Source: Anisakis pegreffii | Taxonomy: Eukaryota; Nematoda; Chromadorea; Rhabditida; Anisakidae | Direction of reading: 5' to 3' | DNA length: 64,000 bases | Assembly: GCA_035041965.1 (NCBI GenBank) | Contig: JAPYMA010002681.1 | Coordinates: 1 to 64,000, forward strand | Part shown: piece after piece, positions 11,758 to 25,657 of the stretch | How positions within the stretch are numbered: position 1 is the stretch's first letter | Layout of the letters: the number at the start of each line of letters is the position of its first letter | Translations under genes and position numbers: made by a program | The notes under the pieces: model-generated | Told to the model about the DNA's origin: nothing | Seen by the model: the letters and a program-made list of their open reading frames with translations, nothing else | The model's database searches: none

Positions 11758-13799
11758 AATGACTTCGTGCAACGATCTGATCTCATCGTGATTTTGATGT
11801 CTTCAATGATTTGACGTTTAGTTGACGTGATTTATTATTTGTCGTAGTTAATTTATTGCTTCATTTCACTCATTTGTTCATTTTTCATCTATTTATAATC
11901 ATTCGAGCATATATACATATGCTGATCGTTTGATTATCGTTTATTAATTGCAGACAAATTGTGATTCTAGCTGTAGACTTCTGTACATACATGAATTTAT
12001 GAACAAACATCATCTTCATAACTTGTTGATCGTAGTTTACAGTATCATTTTATGCTGTTTTAATACTGTGAGTATCAACGTGATATTGTTAGTATCACCT
12101 TAATAGTATGATAGTAATTTATTTGTTTACTTATTTATGCATTTATTTATTTATTTGCAAACGCGTTCAGCATTGATCTGCGTTATGACTGGATTTGATT
12201 TCCTTGAGATGTCCTCTGATGTGATATGATGTCTTATATCTGGATATAAATTGCAAATCTACTCTGATGATATGTATTGTTCATTTGGATGCAATATCTT
12301 CACAGAGTCCATTCCGCTCGAATCTGAAATTGTTTAAAAGTTGGATTGGAAACGTTTTAACACTGTAAGAGTGAGTGGATATTTATCTAGTTTCAAACTA
12401 TCTGACAGTATTTTCATTGTTTTGTGCCACATCAAGGTCACTTCATGTCATCGTGATATTACTTAATATTATGTTGATCTTAATGAATTACTTAATGAAT
12501 ATTATGCTGGATTAAAACATGCGCCTGAATTCCTGATAAATTCCATCACACAATAAAAAACTAACATAACTTACACAAATTTAAGTAAAAATAAATTCGT
12601 TTATTAAGTAAACAAACAAAAAAACTATTATATAAATTTATTGAGTTGTAAACAAACAATAAAATAAATTATAAATTCGTTAACGAACACCTTCGATGTA
12701 ACAGAATTATTCCTGTGATATTAGCAGTACGTTAGTGCTATCGAACCTGAGCCAGGCTATGTTTTGGCTTGTAGTTAATTATCATCGATTCGTGTATCGA
12801 GGTTTATGTCCGATTAGAGTGGTACTTTAGAGCAATTATTTCTAATTAGAGTGGAGCTTTAGAGCAGCAATTATTTCTAATTAGAGTGGAACTTTAGAGC
12901 AGCAATTATTTCTAATTAGAGTGGATCCTTAGATGCGCTTGAGTTGATGGTTATTCGTAGGTAAATTTTAATCGTTTTACACTAATCAGCATTAATCATC
13001 CGATTTTGTTACTATTTATTCATTGGATCGCTAGAATTTGCCCTTTAGCAGTACATTCACAGTCGCACGCTGATACCACCGAGATGCATTAATCCGATTG
13101 TGTAACAAATTGCTGGTTGTTAACGTGACGTTGAATGAATGCAAAACATGACTCGAAATCAATTCAGACTGAAATAAAATGCAATACAATAAAATTTAAT
13201 TCGCAACATAATGTCTAAATCGTTATCAAATTTTAGTACGAAACAATAATAATCTATGACTTCATATGCACACGAGTGTTCAAGCTCATCGAGTGTGCAT
13301 TCACCCACACTCACATGCGTTGTTAAAATTCCTCATGTGGTCATTCATGTTCATTTTTTTGCGAGCATTTGAGGCTGTAACAATAGAGCACGAGATTAAT
13401 TAAGCTTGGACAATGTACTAAGACAATACATAGATCATTCAGCTGCACAATGAACAAATTGATCATTGTATATCAGTTAATACTTACGTCATATGCAAAC
13501 ACTATCAACATGCCACCTTTTTTTCAAGAGTACGTCGAGGTTTTCAAACTCGGGGAAAATTTTCCGAACATTCGCTGCAAATCTTAGAATGAGTACAATG
13601 GTGAGTTTCAGTCTCCATTAGGGTCAGGGTCTGACAACATGATCTCGTTTCTGAGGATGAATCGAGCGCAGAGAATAATTTCCGATGCAAATAGATAAAA
13701 TGTATCGGAAATATAACAGCTCATGTGTCTAACGATTTATACTCCTCATGCATCTTGAAATTATGGAATATTAAGACAACTCAAGAGCAATTCGATTGT
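11758..13799. other. Convergent intergenic region between deiminase-like gene and GPCR
   Basis: Both flanking genes end here, so it holds two 3' ends. It is AT-rich, with a TAAA/TTTAT-rich stretch at about 12540-12680. It contains one copy of a dispersed motif, CCTGAGCCAGGCTATG (12746-12761), that recurs at 43136 and 43918. A tandem repeat is listed separately. No coding exon was recognised. Confidence 0.5.
12812..12935. repeat. Tandem repeat, ~37-bp unit, about 3.3 copies
   Basis: The unit is roughly ATTAGAGTGGAACTTTAGAG followed by CAGCAATTATTTCTA. It is repeated head to tail, with the first copy shortened by three bases (CAG) and single-base changes in the GGTAC / GGAGC / GGAAC position. 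Confidence 0.85.
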
Positions 13800-16145
13800 T
13801 CAGATTCTATTCTTTAAGATATTCAGTGAGAAGAAATGAAGTCCTCTGCCCGAGTGTGCAGCACCAGTGCGATTCATTTGATTTGACGGTCGTAAATTAG
13901 CCACAACATTCGCTTGACGAACGGATGTCACCTGAACTTTTCGGATCCTCAGCAGATTTTGAATCGATTGTCTGATCGCTTTATTACGACAATAATAGAT
14001 GATCAAGTTGAACATTGCATTCAGTTTCGTCAAGTGAAACAGAATCGACATCGCACTCTCACATTGCTCTGAACTTTCAGTCATTTTCTTTTCTGTTCCT
14101 GAAAAATCATGTTAACTTCTGAAACGCCACTCGAAGTTGGAGTTATTCCACTGAACTAGCATCAGTTACTCGCTGAACTTCATCGGATGGTTTAGAATTG
14201 ATCGATTTCTTATAGATCGATTATGCGAGCGAACAGAAATTCTTAGAGACAGCAGACACGTTATAGCATTTCCAGTGACTGACAATTCCAGACAGTCCGA
14301 TTGAAAATCTTCATTCGATGAGGAATTCCTGAGAACGCTGATAGAGGAATACACTTTCAATGCTCAGTGATACGATTTATTGCAGTTCTCTTCTAAACTC
14401 ACCATAGATTCCAATGGCTCGTGGAATAGCATCCAAGAAGAGTGTTAAACAACTCGAGATTGTTACCGTAATCGTCATACGCACCTGGGCACGACGTTGA
14501 TAATCAGTCTGAAGTGGTGTCATTCTTATCTTTCTTTAATGCCTTTTATTACTTTAATCAATTTCATCAGAAAGCAGCGGATCACCTAAGGAAGTGGCCG
14601 GAAATCTTGATTGGTTCTAATCCGTTAGATATATGCAAACTTCGGATGCTCTCAAAAAACTGATGCAAAATTCATTCTGTCAACAATGACAATGTATCAG
14701 TCATCCATATCTTGCTGTGACTAATTATATGGTGTGAGATATCGTGATGAGAAATCTGCTGAATGACGCATTGCCTTACATGAGTGCCGTAAAAGTATTT
14801 GAAGAAAACGTCGAAGAGTCGAAGAGCTTTGCATGATTGAGGGAGTGGGCACAACCTACCTGCGAGTAGCATATTTTATCGGCCATAATTTTGAGCTGTT
14901 TCCTGATCAGGAACACGACCGGTATGTAGAGCAAACAACTGAGCATAGTTGCGAATGAAGTCGTATACTTGGAGAACGCGTAAAAGGTTGGTGACAAGTA
15001 GATGTTCGTGCACAGCATTGATAATTTCTGTTTCATCATGATCGGTTGATACCACGCGAACAGCGAAAATATCACCGATATTGTGTATGGCTAAAGGGAT
15101 TGATTGTTGGAATTTCTTTTTTTTTTCGCAAAAATTTGATAACTTTGCAAAATCTCATTAGCAATTGCTAACCGCTTAATAACTGCACAGTTATACAACT
15201 TCAGTCAGTAGTATTATATTACAATTCATCGAATGGAACTCTCTTACAATTAGATCGCACAGTATCGCTAACGTATTCAAAATTTACATCTCCTTATGAT
15301 TCGTCGCACTACCTTCAGTTTCGATCTTTTGATCTTTGCAAAGCTCAAAGCCAGCGATTTTACAATCGTTCATATTCTTAGCACTGTTATCTGGGGTATG
15401 GCACTGAAGCGGATATGATTTGGACAGGTGCAATATCGTCAAAATTCAGTTATGATGCAGTCAAAACTAGACACGATTGACGTACCAATCCAATAATGGT
15501 GAGTGGATATCTCGGACCAAACGAGATATATTTGAGAGGGAGAATAATTGAGATGAGTCGGTCGATAGCCAATGCTAAGTATGAGAGTGAAGTTGCGAAA
15601 TCAGACCATCGCCACAGCCATGAATGTGGTAGAGACATGCACTGAAGCGGCGTGAATAAGACGTCGGTTTGGTGTAACACGATCACGAATGTTCGATACA
15701 AACCACCCAGGAGAGTGGCCAACGCTGCAACGAGGCTAAATATCATTGAGGGATCATGAACTTACATATCATGATAAATCATAGATGGTTTAAGAGTTGA
15801 CAAACTCGAAAATATGAGGGACTTGTTGAAGTTGCTGCTGTTTGTCTTAAAATAGTCAATATTGATAAGCCATTTGATAAGATCAAGTTGAAGCTCGTTC
15901 CCATAAGTAGCACACTGTTAATAGTGTTAAGACTGTTAGTAATGGTAAGATTTATCGGGTAAACTTGCATGAAATGAAGCATGATCACACAATCAACCAG
16001 TACCTTCGACAAAATCAGCAAATGATCCCGCGCATATCACTTGAATCTCGTGACGTGATCTCAGCTGATCATTTCGTAGAATTGCAACAATCAGAATTAC
16101 ATTGCACACAACTGAGCCCAGTCCAAACGGGATAAACGCCATGGC
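13800..16145 (-). CDS. Class A nematode 7TM receptor, SRSX-like
   Basis: Five joined exons on the minus strand, all in consistent phase: 16145-16004, 15724-15486, 15090-14860, 14508-14403 and 14098-13800. They give about 339 residues. TM1 carries an Asn (VVCNVILIVAIL) followed by LRSRHEIQ and the TM2 segment AGSFADFVEALATLLGG. TM3 ends in the DRY-like motif AIDRLISIILPLKY, and a Cys lies before TM3 (LQCM). TM4-TM5 lie in the 15090-14860 exon. TM6 follows a basic loop (YQRRAQVRMTITV). TM7 has LNAMFNLIIYY instead of NPxxY and is followed by a basic C-tail of about 60 residues. The pattern is closest to SRSX-type chemoreceptors or nematode peptide receptors. Ligand unknown. The ATG at 16142 lies only a few residues before TM1 and directly follows a TTTCTAG acceptor, so a further 5' exon is likely. 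Confidence 0.85.
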
Positions 16146-19100
16146 CTAGAAATGGTTTGACTTAGAGATAGGTGGATACAGTGCAAGCTATTGAACTGTC
16201 AGTTTTACAGTAATGTTGATTTTTTTAATAGAAGAAAGATAAGACTTAACAGATAAGATAAGAGATTCATGATATTGAGAAGTGTGCTCTGAAAATCATG
16301 TGGTAGAAATGATTTCGTGATCTTTCAAGCGAAATGCCAATATAGCTACAGAAAAACTTCAGTTTCACTTGTCTACGTGATATCTATTTTTATGTTCAGG
16401 AACAGAGCGGTTATAATTCTCAAACAAGGGAATTCAAGTCAAATAGAGCAAAAAAATGCGAAGAATATTCAAAAAATACCTTCAAAAGTTCATCAGTGTA
16501 ATCGAAACACTCGTTAATTGGTTCAATTTTGTCCATTAGTAAAGGATTTTGCTCAGATGAGATTGTATTCAAATGAAATGTTTGATAGATCGTTGGTTAA
16601 TTTGAATGAACAGATCAAATAGTTGTGTAAGAGTTAATTTAGTGATCAAGACGAGCTTTACGATTGATTACGATCCGATTATCACCCGTCTCGATAATAT
16701 CCTTAAGAGTACTGAAACAAGCTGCACATCCAGCTCGTTCACTTATATGATTTGAAACACACCCAACTTCATCACTGACGATGAACGTTCTATAAAAAAG
16801 TTGTATTCAAATTTAAGAATGCATTCTTAGGTGCTTGTGAGAGTACGCATTGAATAATGATAATAGTTTTATAGTTATTTAGCCTTGCACATGAATGAAT
16901 GAACAAATTAACTGTCTGAACTCTTAAAATCTAAGGCAATACTCGGTCGTTGCCTGGAAATTTTATGAGTATGATGGCAAAATGAAAGCAGATTTTCCCA
17001 CTCCCTCAAAAGAAATGAACATCGCTTGCGAATATCGAAAAATTTTGAACTCATCTCAAGCATACGACAAATTGTTGTTTCATTATCGAATAAATGAGAA
17101 TTTCTTCATTTACGTCAATGTTCAAAAGCAAATTTCTCACCGAACGACCACAAATAACTCATCATCGAATTGTTCAATGAAATTGAGCACATGACTATAT
17201 CGCGTGGGATAACGCGTGAGAGCTGGGAACATTTCATACCAACCAAAGAGGTGGCATAGTAGGTGCTTCAGGAATCAAACAAGCATAAAATTACATCATA
17301 GGGTAATCGAATGGATCACAATAACTCTCGAGAGCAATTCTCGAATTCTATGGTAGTGTCAAACGAATAGCAGCGAATGCTCAATGAACTGTTCTTGTGG
17401 ATAAGCTGATGATTCGGAATGAGGTGGATTCGTGAACATCTGAGCGAACATCATAGAAAATGGTTAACTATAGCAGAACTCTACACGTAGAACTGAAGTG
17501 TAAGTGAAGTTCATCAGGTGAGCAAAAGAGTATTTCATGACGATTTCGAATTGAATTATTGATTTCTTCATCGTCGAATCATTTTTTCTATCAAAAATGA
17601 AACGCAGGCAACAGAGGATCGACAAAAAACATTTTCAAAGCTACAATTCGGAGTACATCCCTGTTGTAGCTTAAATGGATATTGTGTCTGTGTACATTTT
17701 CGTCAATTTTTCAACAAATAGCGTTTTCAGACTCTCTGAACTCAGTTTTCTTGATATTAAGCGGATATCATCTAGCCCAAGGAAGTCTTGCAATATTAAT
17801 CAACCGGTTTACTTACTATTAGAATTCATTAACTAATTTCAGAGGATTTTAGAGGAAGTTTGTATGTAGATGTTGTAATTACGATAATAATTCAATTAAC
17901 ATTCAAGGAACTTCAATGTTCAATTCAATTCAACGAACAAGCCAGGTAATTTCAATCCTACCTAATAAAATTCTAGTAATATAATGTCTACCTAATATAA
18001 TAGCTAATATAAATGTCTAATTCAGAATTTCTTTCAACTGCATCTCATAATTAATTAAATTTCATTGGGACATCACATACAAATGCCATATTGTATTTTG
18101 CGTCCATATCATTTTCACAACCAAATGAATACAAGATTAAGGGAATGCGACTGAGCTAAGAGAAAATTCTCATTACTTTCAACTAACATAAAATGGCAAA
18201 TGAACACAGAAATGAATGAATATTTGATAAAACTGAAAGAATAACAATGATATTGTTGAGTCTATTCGAGTATCAGTTTCTATGCTAGTGGGAAAACGTC
18301 AAAATGCCAAAAAGAATGTAAAAGCTATTTGTAATAGCTTCAATTCCGTTCGCAGAATGCAAATTCCTCAGTTATACGTCCAAACTACTGCACATATCCA
18401 ATTTGAATTGATTTCTGAACAAAGTTTCATAGTCCCAAATGGTACGAAGCGAGCAATTAGCCACTGACGATGAGTGAATGAAGAAGACCAGAGAATTTTT
18501 TGAAAAAAACCATCATTTCATCATTCCTAAACGCCCGTAGTATAGCAGCACACAAACTAGTAGAGATAGCTAGCTGGTTGAAGTTTATCACCGTAAGTCT
18601 TAGTGAACATTCCGTTCCGACTTAATTAGACTCCAATTTGAAGAAGTCGAAATGCGCCGCACAGCTCACATTCTCAGTCATAAAAGCAGCAATAATACAG
18701 AGTATCGACCATGAAACACGCCTCTAGCTAGGTTTATCTCGTCAATACGAACAAATTGAAACTACGGCACGATTAGAAAAGCCGTGCAAACGTAACAAAC
18801 AAGCATAACACCCTCACATATTACCGAGAGACAATTAGAGATATAAGCTTTTGATTATGAGCAGTTACCATATGGGCGAATATCCCGAAATGTTCATCAC
18901 GAGGGTGTGTGCTGATCGACTGCAACAATGAGAAAATATAATACAATGCATCTTGGAAATCTCAAAAATTCTCCGAGACATGATCCAAATCTGTTCAGCA
19001 AATCAAAATTTTTGGAAAGAAGTACAACATAATTAACGTGCAAATTCTTAAAAAATGTTACCCGAATTGAAAATGAATTACTAAATGATATGACTTTACA

Positions 19101-19301
19101 TGGAGATTTCAAATGGTTCGAAGGTTCATGAAAATTTTGATTTCGCTATGGAAATTTCAGTGAATTTTTTATGGATTTGAAAATAGGATCGGATATGGTG
19201 AGCATTTTGGATATATTGTTTATGTGTTGTTGTTACTGAGTGGTTGCTTCACAGCAACGAAATATTGTTGTGAAGATACTGACTGAGTGGTTTCAGATGG
19301 A
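16146..19301. other. Divergent intergenic region, no gene recognised
   Basis: It lies between the minus-strand receptor and a plus-strand gene, so it should hold both promoters and probably the receptor's first exon. The short open frames (for example 16317-16517 and 16982-17194) have no family match, no convincing splice context and low-complexity composition. Confidence 0.45.
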
Positions 19302-22300
19302 ATGTGGCCATTTTATGCTAATCCAAGCCATCCTTATGCTGAGGTTAGTCTCGGATTTTAGGAATTCCGAGGAGAAATCTGCAGAATCTATCTGACTGAT
19401 CGCGAGATCTTCATTGAAAAGTAGCCATTTAGCCACGTATATGAGTATGAGTAATTTTATGCTTGCTTGTAAACTTTCCACTGGACTCTCTTCTCCGCAA
19501 GTAAGATAAAACCCCGCCGGGGAATTAGAGTTATTCGGAAGAAGACTGAGGTGATCATCTGATTATCTGATCTTCCACTTCATTTCAGGTTTATCATGAA
19601 CGATGTGATCGCAAATCGTTTGTGAGTGATCCGTTGAAAATGGCCGTTTCGCCAAATGGTAAAATCGTATTCGTGATTGGTGGACGAAAGGTACTGAATA
19701 AGCAATGTCACTGCTTGATATATTCCATATCTTTTGACTCACTGATATCCTCAATCGCCTCCACTAGATCGTTTCAATTTGCTCATTCAAAACAAATGAT
19801 ATGATATCGCATTCGTAAAGTTGCGTGCGTTTTGATCAAGCATTGATAAAGTTATGCAACTTCTTCAATAGAAACGATTTTGTGATCAATATCCTAGATC
19901 AATACATCATCAGAAGCAAGATTCATGTTCAGTACTGCAATATCTCGAATAAATTCCATCTCAATGATTCTAGAGATTCGAAGCTGATTTGCGCAGATTC
20001 AAACTGAATCATATGGCATGATTTCGTTCAGATTCGTATGATAAGCGAAGGTGCACACCCGGAATGGACAGTCTCGTTTGATATGAACATATTTGATATT
20101 GAAATGGAATTGAAACGAACCGTGCAAGTGCTTGATCTTTGTGATTTCGGTGAATACTTAATATACGTCTATGCACTGGATTCCACCACATTGGTCATAC
20201 TCGATTATAATTCATCGCAAAAAACATTGAGACAAAGGCTTCTCCAGGTATTTACACGTCTCGTCTGATTGTCATCTGGAGCGAACTCTATTTTTAGGCT
20301 CTAACTTTCAACAGCAACCTAATCATTGATCAGTTTAGAAGCTTGATCTGCTGATAGATAATCGTGGATATCTTAAAACAAAGTGTCATGGTCTTATGGT
20401 GTCAAGAGCTGATCCCATAGGGTATTGTCAGCTCGACTCTAGGATTATCTCAATGCATATCTGCAGATTCACTCATCCGAATCAGCATTCTCACCAATGC
20501 ATCGATGTTATCGCTATACAACTTCACAAACGTCCTATATTAAAGTTGCTCTCGGCGATCGCTATTGTGCAGTCGTAAGCCGTGAGCGTTTTGGTTAGTT
20601 TCATGATTATTCAGGCACATTCTAATCGAATCAGATCATATACGATTTCCTCATCAGTCTATAAATTCTCTCTCTTCAGTTTTAATTTTTGAGGATCGTG
20701 CGAGTAGCTTCATCCAGAAGTATGGAGGGATTGTATAACACGCGATATAACCGAATGATACTCTTTTTGATTGCTTCAGTTCTTGAAAATAGATTTCATC
20801 CATGCAAATTTGCAAATTCATCAAAAGCACTGGTGAATTCAAATGGTTTCAGAGGGTGATTTCATTTCACTGTTGCTCCCAAAAGATCCACGAATCTTGC
20901 TGTCGTCAATACCGATTCCTCTGAACATCGGATCACAACTCACTGAGGTTACAACAACAATGAAGATCTTCTTAATGAACACTTACAAGAGCTGATTTGC
21001 TCGATACGTAGAAAAATTTGATCTGCTAGAGATCAGTGACCGATCAGATCAGTTTGAAGAACTGTTACCACCATAATTCAATGGTTTTTGTCGAAGATAA
21101 GCGATTACCTCAAACAAGAATATGCCTTCATGAAGCCATACCAATACTTTATCAGTCATACATCCAAAATGTATGGAAATTTGCTAATATTCACGATGAA
21201 AGTGTTACAAAGGTCATGTAATTTGCCTATTTCAATGCTTGATCTTATGAATTCAGTCCAATTTTTCTGAATTTTCGAGCTAAAATTTTTACAAGTTGCA
21301 GATGAACGATCAACTATCGCAGGCACTCGAACTAAATATCACTCATTACATATCACCGTTTTTCATGCGCAACGATCAAGATCTTTGTTTCTTAACCGTC
21401 AATAGGATAACGTTGACTATCGATCCGAAAGTTATTTCATGCTTAAATATCAAGTAAGGATTTGCAATCAGAGGGTGATCTAATCCCGCAATACTTCAAT
21501 TCTTCATTATTGTAACAAGCAAAGTATCGTTTCAAAGCCGTATCTATGCTCGATTTTACTCAATAACCACATAATACTTCTTCAATTCACTGAACCAGAG
21601 CAAACCCTCATCCATATGCCGAAAATGTATCTGTTGCTTATGGATAGCGTTTAGTTACATAACTAACAGCTGAATTTTCCAAATTCTCTTATACAATTGG
21701 GAAATCCAGTTGTGCCATAAGATATATGCGTCTCTAGCCAACCCTTTGAACAACTCTCTATTGATCATGTGCACTCAGTTGATCATGCCATTTTATTAGC
21801 TCATTTCATGCGGAGTCCATTCTATAGTTTGAAGTTTTGCTGTCATTCAGAAATAAAATATGGTACACAAGGAGAGTGTCATCAATCTCAAAAAATGGTT
21901 ATGCATTCCCGGAAGATGAATACCAACAGACACCACTCACTGTTGATTGTTCCTTAACAAGTAATACTAATCACCAGGTTCGTCTGACCTGAATTCGCAC
22001 CTGAGAAGTCTTTTTTGACGCTTGTCAACTTTCTAATTCTCATCTCACGGTCTGATTCTCACACTCACTCAGGTCGATGAAACGATCAGAAACGATAGAA
22101 GATTGTCGAGTGAATAGGCTCATGGCAATCATAAAGGAATTTCCCTCATATTTCCACTGAATCTGATTTAATTTTGAAATTCTATCGAATTGAAGTGTTT
22201 CAGAGCTTGAATAGTCTCGAAATTCATTTCAGAGCTTGAATAGCCCCTGTGAATTTAGCTAACAAGGTTATTGCCAGTTTGAGGAAATCTTCCGGATATT

Positions 22301-23441
22301 TGACTGAATTGACTAATTTCTCTTGAAATTCTCACCATCAATTCCAGGTAGCTGTTGTGGCACGCTATCGAACTCCATATTTAAGCTGGAGATGGCGCCT
22401 TTGTGATACACTGCTATGGCTTCAGATGCGTCTTGTTAGGCTGTTTTTCTTTTGTTTGGAACACGACGTGGAATGGATTGGTAGATTGCTGCTGTCGATC
22501 ACTACAGTGATCAGTTCATGGCGAGATTATCTCATTCTTAGACCATTCGCTCGGTTAGATCGCCTCATATGGGAGCCATCTTCTGTTCAAATTACATGTA
22601 CCGTCCGGATAGTCCTGGTCGAATCACTCACGCGATTCTCATTAAATTTACGATTAGCTGTTCAATTGCTTTTGTAAGTGTATGTAAGTGTGTGTGAGCA
22701 ATTTCAGTTTTAGGCTTCACAAACGGTTTGGCTTAATTTCATTTGAAATTGAGGCTTTCATGTATTTCCCATAGCTTTCAACATCGATTTCCATTATTAT
22801 TGTTGTTGTTGTTTGTATTATAGTATTAAAATCATTTGGTTTGGAATTTTCTTGCAGAATGGGTATTCTTAATTTGAAATCTTTGCAATGGAAAGATGCA
22901 TCAGATGCGCTCGATGATGTGCGCTATGCAGATCAAACCACGCAATTCGCCAGTGATACCGGACAAATTGTATCGATGATTTTTCAGGTTCCGTCATTTA
23001 GGTTTCACAGCGAACCATCCGCCAATACCTGATCTCCCACTTGCTTTTCACACCGGAATGCCGGTTCATCTAAACTGAGTATTCAGGAAAATGGTCGAAA
23101 ACTTTTTGATAAGCGGAAATCTCGGATAATTTCACTATTTCTAAAACTCAATCTGAAAAAAAACCAGAATCAGTGGAACGTAGGGGGAGGGGGGGTGCAG
23201 GGTGATTGAAGGTGATCTGCCACAATTTCTGGTTCAGCTTGCATAATGTTCGCTGCAGATGTGGTCTGATGACGATTCGGAATTATCCATCCGGATGCTC
23301 AATTCTCCATTCGTAATGCCATCATTGTATTCACTCGCAGATTTTGAATTGCTCAGAAAATATGACTCGCACAGAAATTTATCCGAAGCAAGAAGGAGAT
23401 TCGTTAGACACTTGAATGGTCACACTAAAGTGTATGCTTAA
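19302..23441 (+). CDS. Unrecognised multi-exon protein, possible N-terminal beta-propeller
   Basis: Exons joined in phase: 19302-19343 (starts MWPFYANPSHPYAE), 19589-19690, about 20017-20248, 20339-20574, 21053-21212 and 21302-21453. A gap or missing exon follows, then 22348-22673, 22858-22987 and 23259-23441 (TAA stop). Before the gap the phase is 2, whereas the exon at 22348 reads in phase 0, so at least one exon in 21454-22347 is unplaced. Segments such as KMAVSPNGKIVFVIGGRK and VQVLDLCDFGEYLIYVYALD look like propeller blades. The exon at 22348 is helical and rich in Trp, Arg and Leu. The C-terminus is acidic (MWSDDDSELS) and then basic. I do not recognise the family. It resembles the propeller-plus-helical layout of complex scaffolds (for example APC4 or nucleoporin types), but no diagnostic motif supports naming it. 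Confidence 0.55.
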
Positions 23442-23499
23442 TCTCAAGTGTTCAATAATTTCATTTTGATCGCTCAACTATCCATATGTTTTTGTCATC

Positions 23500-23538
23500 A
23501 TGATATCTAGCTCTGAGCATCTTAGAGCTAGATATCAT
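23500..23538. repeat. 18-bp inverted repeat just downstream of the unrecognised gene
   Basis: ATGATATCTAGCTCTGAG, a 3-nt spacer (CAT), then CTTAGAGCTAGATATCAT. The arms pair over 18 positions with one mismatch. It lies 58 bp after the stop codon at 23441. Confidence 0.85.
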
Positions 23539-23972
23539 AGAGTGATATATGCAAGAAATTTGGTGAATTTTTTTGCCAACATAAGCTTCGATGCAGTTCT
23601 AGATCACGAATGCAATTTGAATTCTAGAACTTAGTTTTCACAACTTTCCAGCCATATCTTTCAGGTATTAAGGAAAATTCCTCGTTTTCATTTCAAAATC
23701 TAGGAAAATCCGGCTATCCGGCTACACCTCAGAGCTTTTCCATGATCAAATATTAATCTTATTAAAGCTTAGTTTTATTGGCAGTCATTGATAATTATTA
23801 ATATTTATTCTAAAACATTAAATACTCGATGTAACTAACTGAAATTTCATTGAAGAACATGAATGCAAGAGGAACAGTGTGAATACTCATTACATATTGG
23901 TCACGCAGCAATCATATCGTCGGCATTAATCGCAAATGAATTAAACTCGACTGCATTCAATCCGAATCAAGC

Positions 23973-25657
23973 CTATTGCGTTTTAAAAACCTCGTCAGCA
24001 GTACACACCTTCACGTAGCTTTGTTCCACTGAACGAGTTCCATTCTTATTTGTTGCGACCGCTTTGTAGATGCCTTGATCTTGTAGAGTTGGATTCTGAA
24101 TAATATAATTTGATGAATGAATATCATAAATCCATGAAAATCAGAAAGATAATCGATGAATAAACGCATAAATATATTCTTATCATAAAGTAAACGTTAA
24201 ATCGATTGAAAGCTCGCTGATTACACACATGATCAAACGTATTTCTACTGATCGATAGTAGATAAATAATTTGACACATGTGGTGAGGACATTCATTATT
24301 CACTATTACTGAGGATTAATCAGCATTGATTGCATCAATAGGATAAGAAAGAGCATTCATTATGAGAGGGATTAACGATGCAATTTGAAACGATGGCAAT
24401 GATGATTACAATAATGAATATTAAGACGTTTGCAAATACATCGATTGATTAATAGATTATGGTGAATTGTTTAATGAAAAGTTTGAATTTAGGAACAGTT
24501 CACAGTTATTTGAATTTAAGAGTAATATTAAGACAGGTACGGGCAGATGAACTCTGTACTAGAATTTAATGATTCTGAAGTGCAATAGGCGTATTTTGCG
24601 TCTAATGATTATTGAAATGTACTGAATAAATACAAAAATGCATTATGACTGCTATGTAATTAAAATCTCTAATGTTGCTTTTCAAACAAATCAGTTAATT
24701 CGATCTGTAGACCGACCGACCATTCGTTAGTTCCTCTTCGAAAGAATTATCTGTGAGAAAACTTGTTTAATATTGTGACCGGTCACACTCAGTCGAACGA
24801 TTGCGTGTATCGTTGAATCGACGATAAATTTTTTCATGATTTTGCACAGTTCAATGGATTGCGCTTATACATTGCTTGTTTCAAGCAGTGCTCTGATTAG
24901 TTGCTTTCAAAATCCAGTTGGATGTTTGTTCTGAGATGATATTTTAAAGAAATTTCCCTGATTGTGCGGATTTCTGCGAATTTCGCTAGGTTTTCATCAT
25001 CTAAGAGATTATTTTGAAATAAGAGTCTCGTTTCGGGAAAATGTTCAATCTCCCTGAGGTCTTTTGATGGTTTCATAGGTATTGCAGTATAACCATATGG
25101 TCAGTGCGTTAGTCTGTAAATTTCAGGGTAAATGATCTTTTGAATTTGATTTATGATCGACGTGAATATTATCATTATTGCTTCCATGATATTACTACTG
25201 CTTTACTTGCTATTTTTATTGCCATTGCAATGTTATTAAAATTATCAAATCTGCATTGCTCACACAGATGGAATCATTTCCTTACCTTCATTATCATTGT
25301 ACATGCGTATTTTCCAACCATCTTTTTCACTTTGAATATGTAACGATCTCCAGTAAGTTCGGTGTCCTGAAATGAAAACCTGACAATTTCAATCCCAAAG
25401 ACGATTTCAATCGTCCAGTGTAAACGATAAAATGTTTTGTCTCCGAGAAACGATTTCCAAAACTTTGCGAAAATTTTCCTGAAAAATATGTTTTTCAAGA
25501 CTTCAGAAAGAAAGTTTCACCTTGAAATACCATTTAACAGTAGGCTCTGGATTAGCGTTGCACATGCACTCGAACAGAACCGATCCATCTGGTTTATTGA
25601 TTATGCTCGGCGCATTATCAAAGAACGGTGCTAAACTCATGCTGAACTGCGGATATC
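23973..25657 (-). CDS. Immunoglobulin I-set domain protein (3' end only)
   Basis: Three minus-strand exons: 25657-25521, 25366-25286 and 24095-23973 (TAG stop), joined in phase. Together they encode one Ig I-set domain. It opens with the strand-A region APFFDNAPSIINKPDGSVLF, followed by the B-strand Cys in ECMCNANPEP and the core Trp in TVKWYFK. DTELTGDRYIF and then LQDQGIYKAVATNKNGT carry the F-strand D-x-G-x-Y motif. The usual F-strand Cys is replaced by Ala (YKAVATN), as is common in muscle giant proteins of the twitchin/kettin/UNC-89 type. The chain ends 16 residues after the domain. The first visible exon starts in mid-codon after an acceptor, so more domains or a signal peptide must lie upstream. 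I could not place those exons. The last intron (24096-25285) is 1.2 kb. Confidence 0.78.

Noticed and set aside
15779..16021. Hydrophobic minus-strand frame that looks like a receptor segment
   Set aside because: The flanking receptor exons (16145-16004 and 15724-15486) join in phase and give a continuous TM2, so this stretch is an intron.
20009..20191. Minus-strand frame opposite the unrecognised gene
   Set aside because: It is antisense to an exon that continues in phase with its neighbours and has no features of its own.
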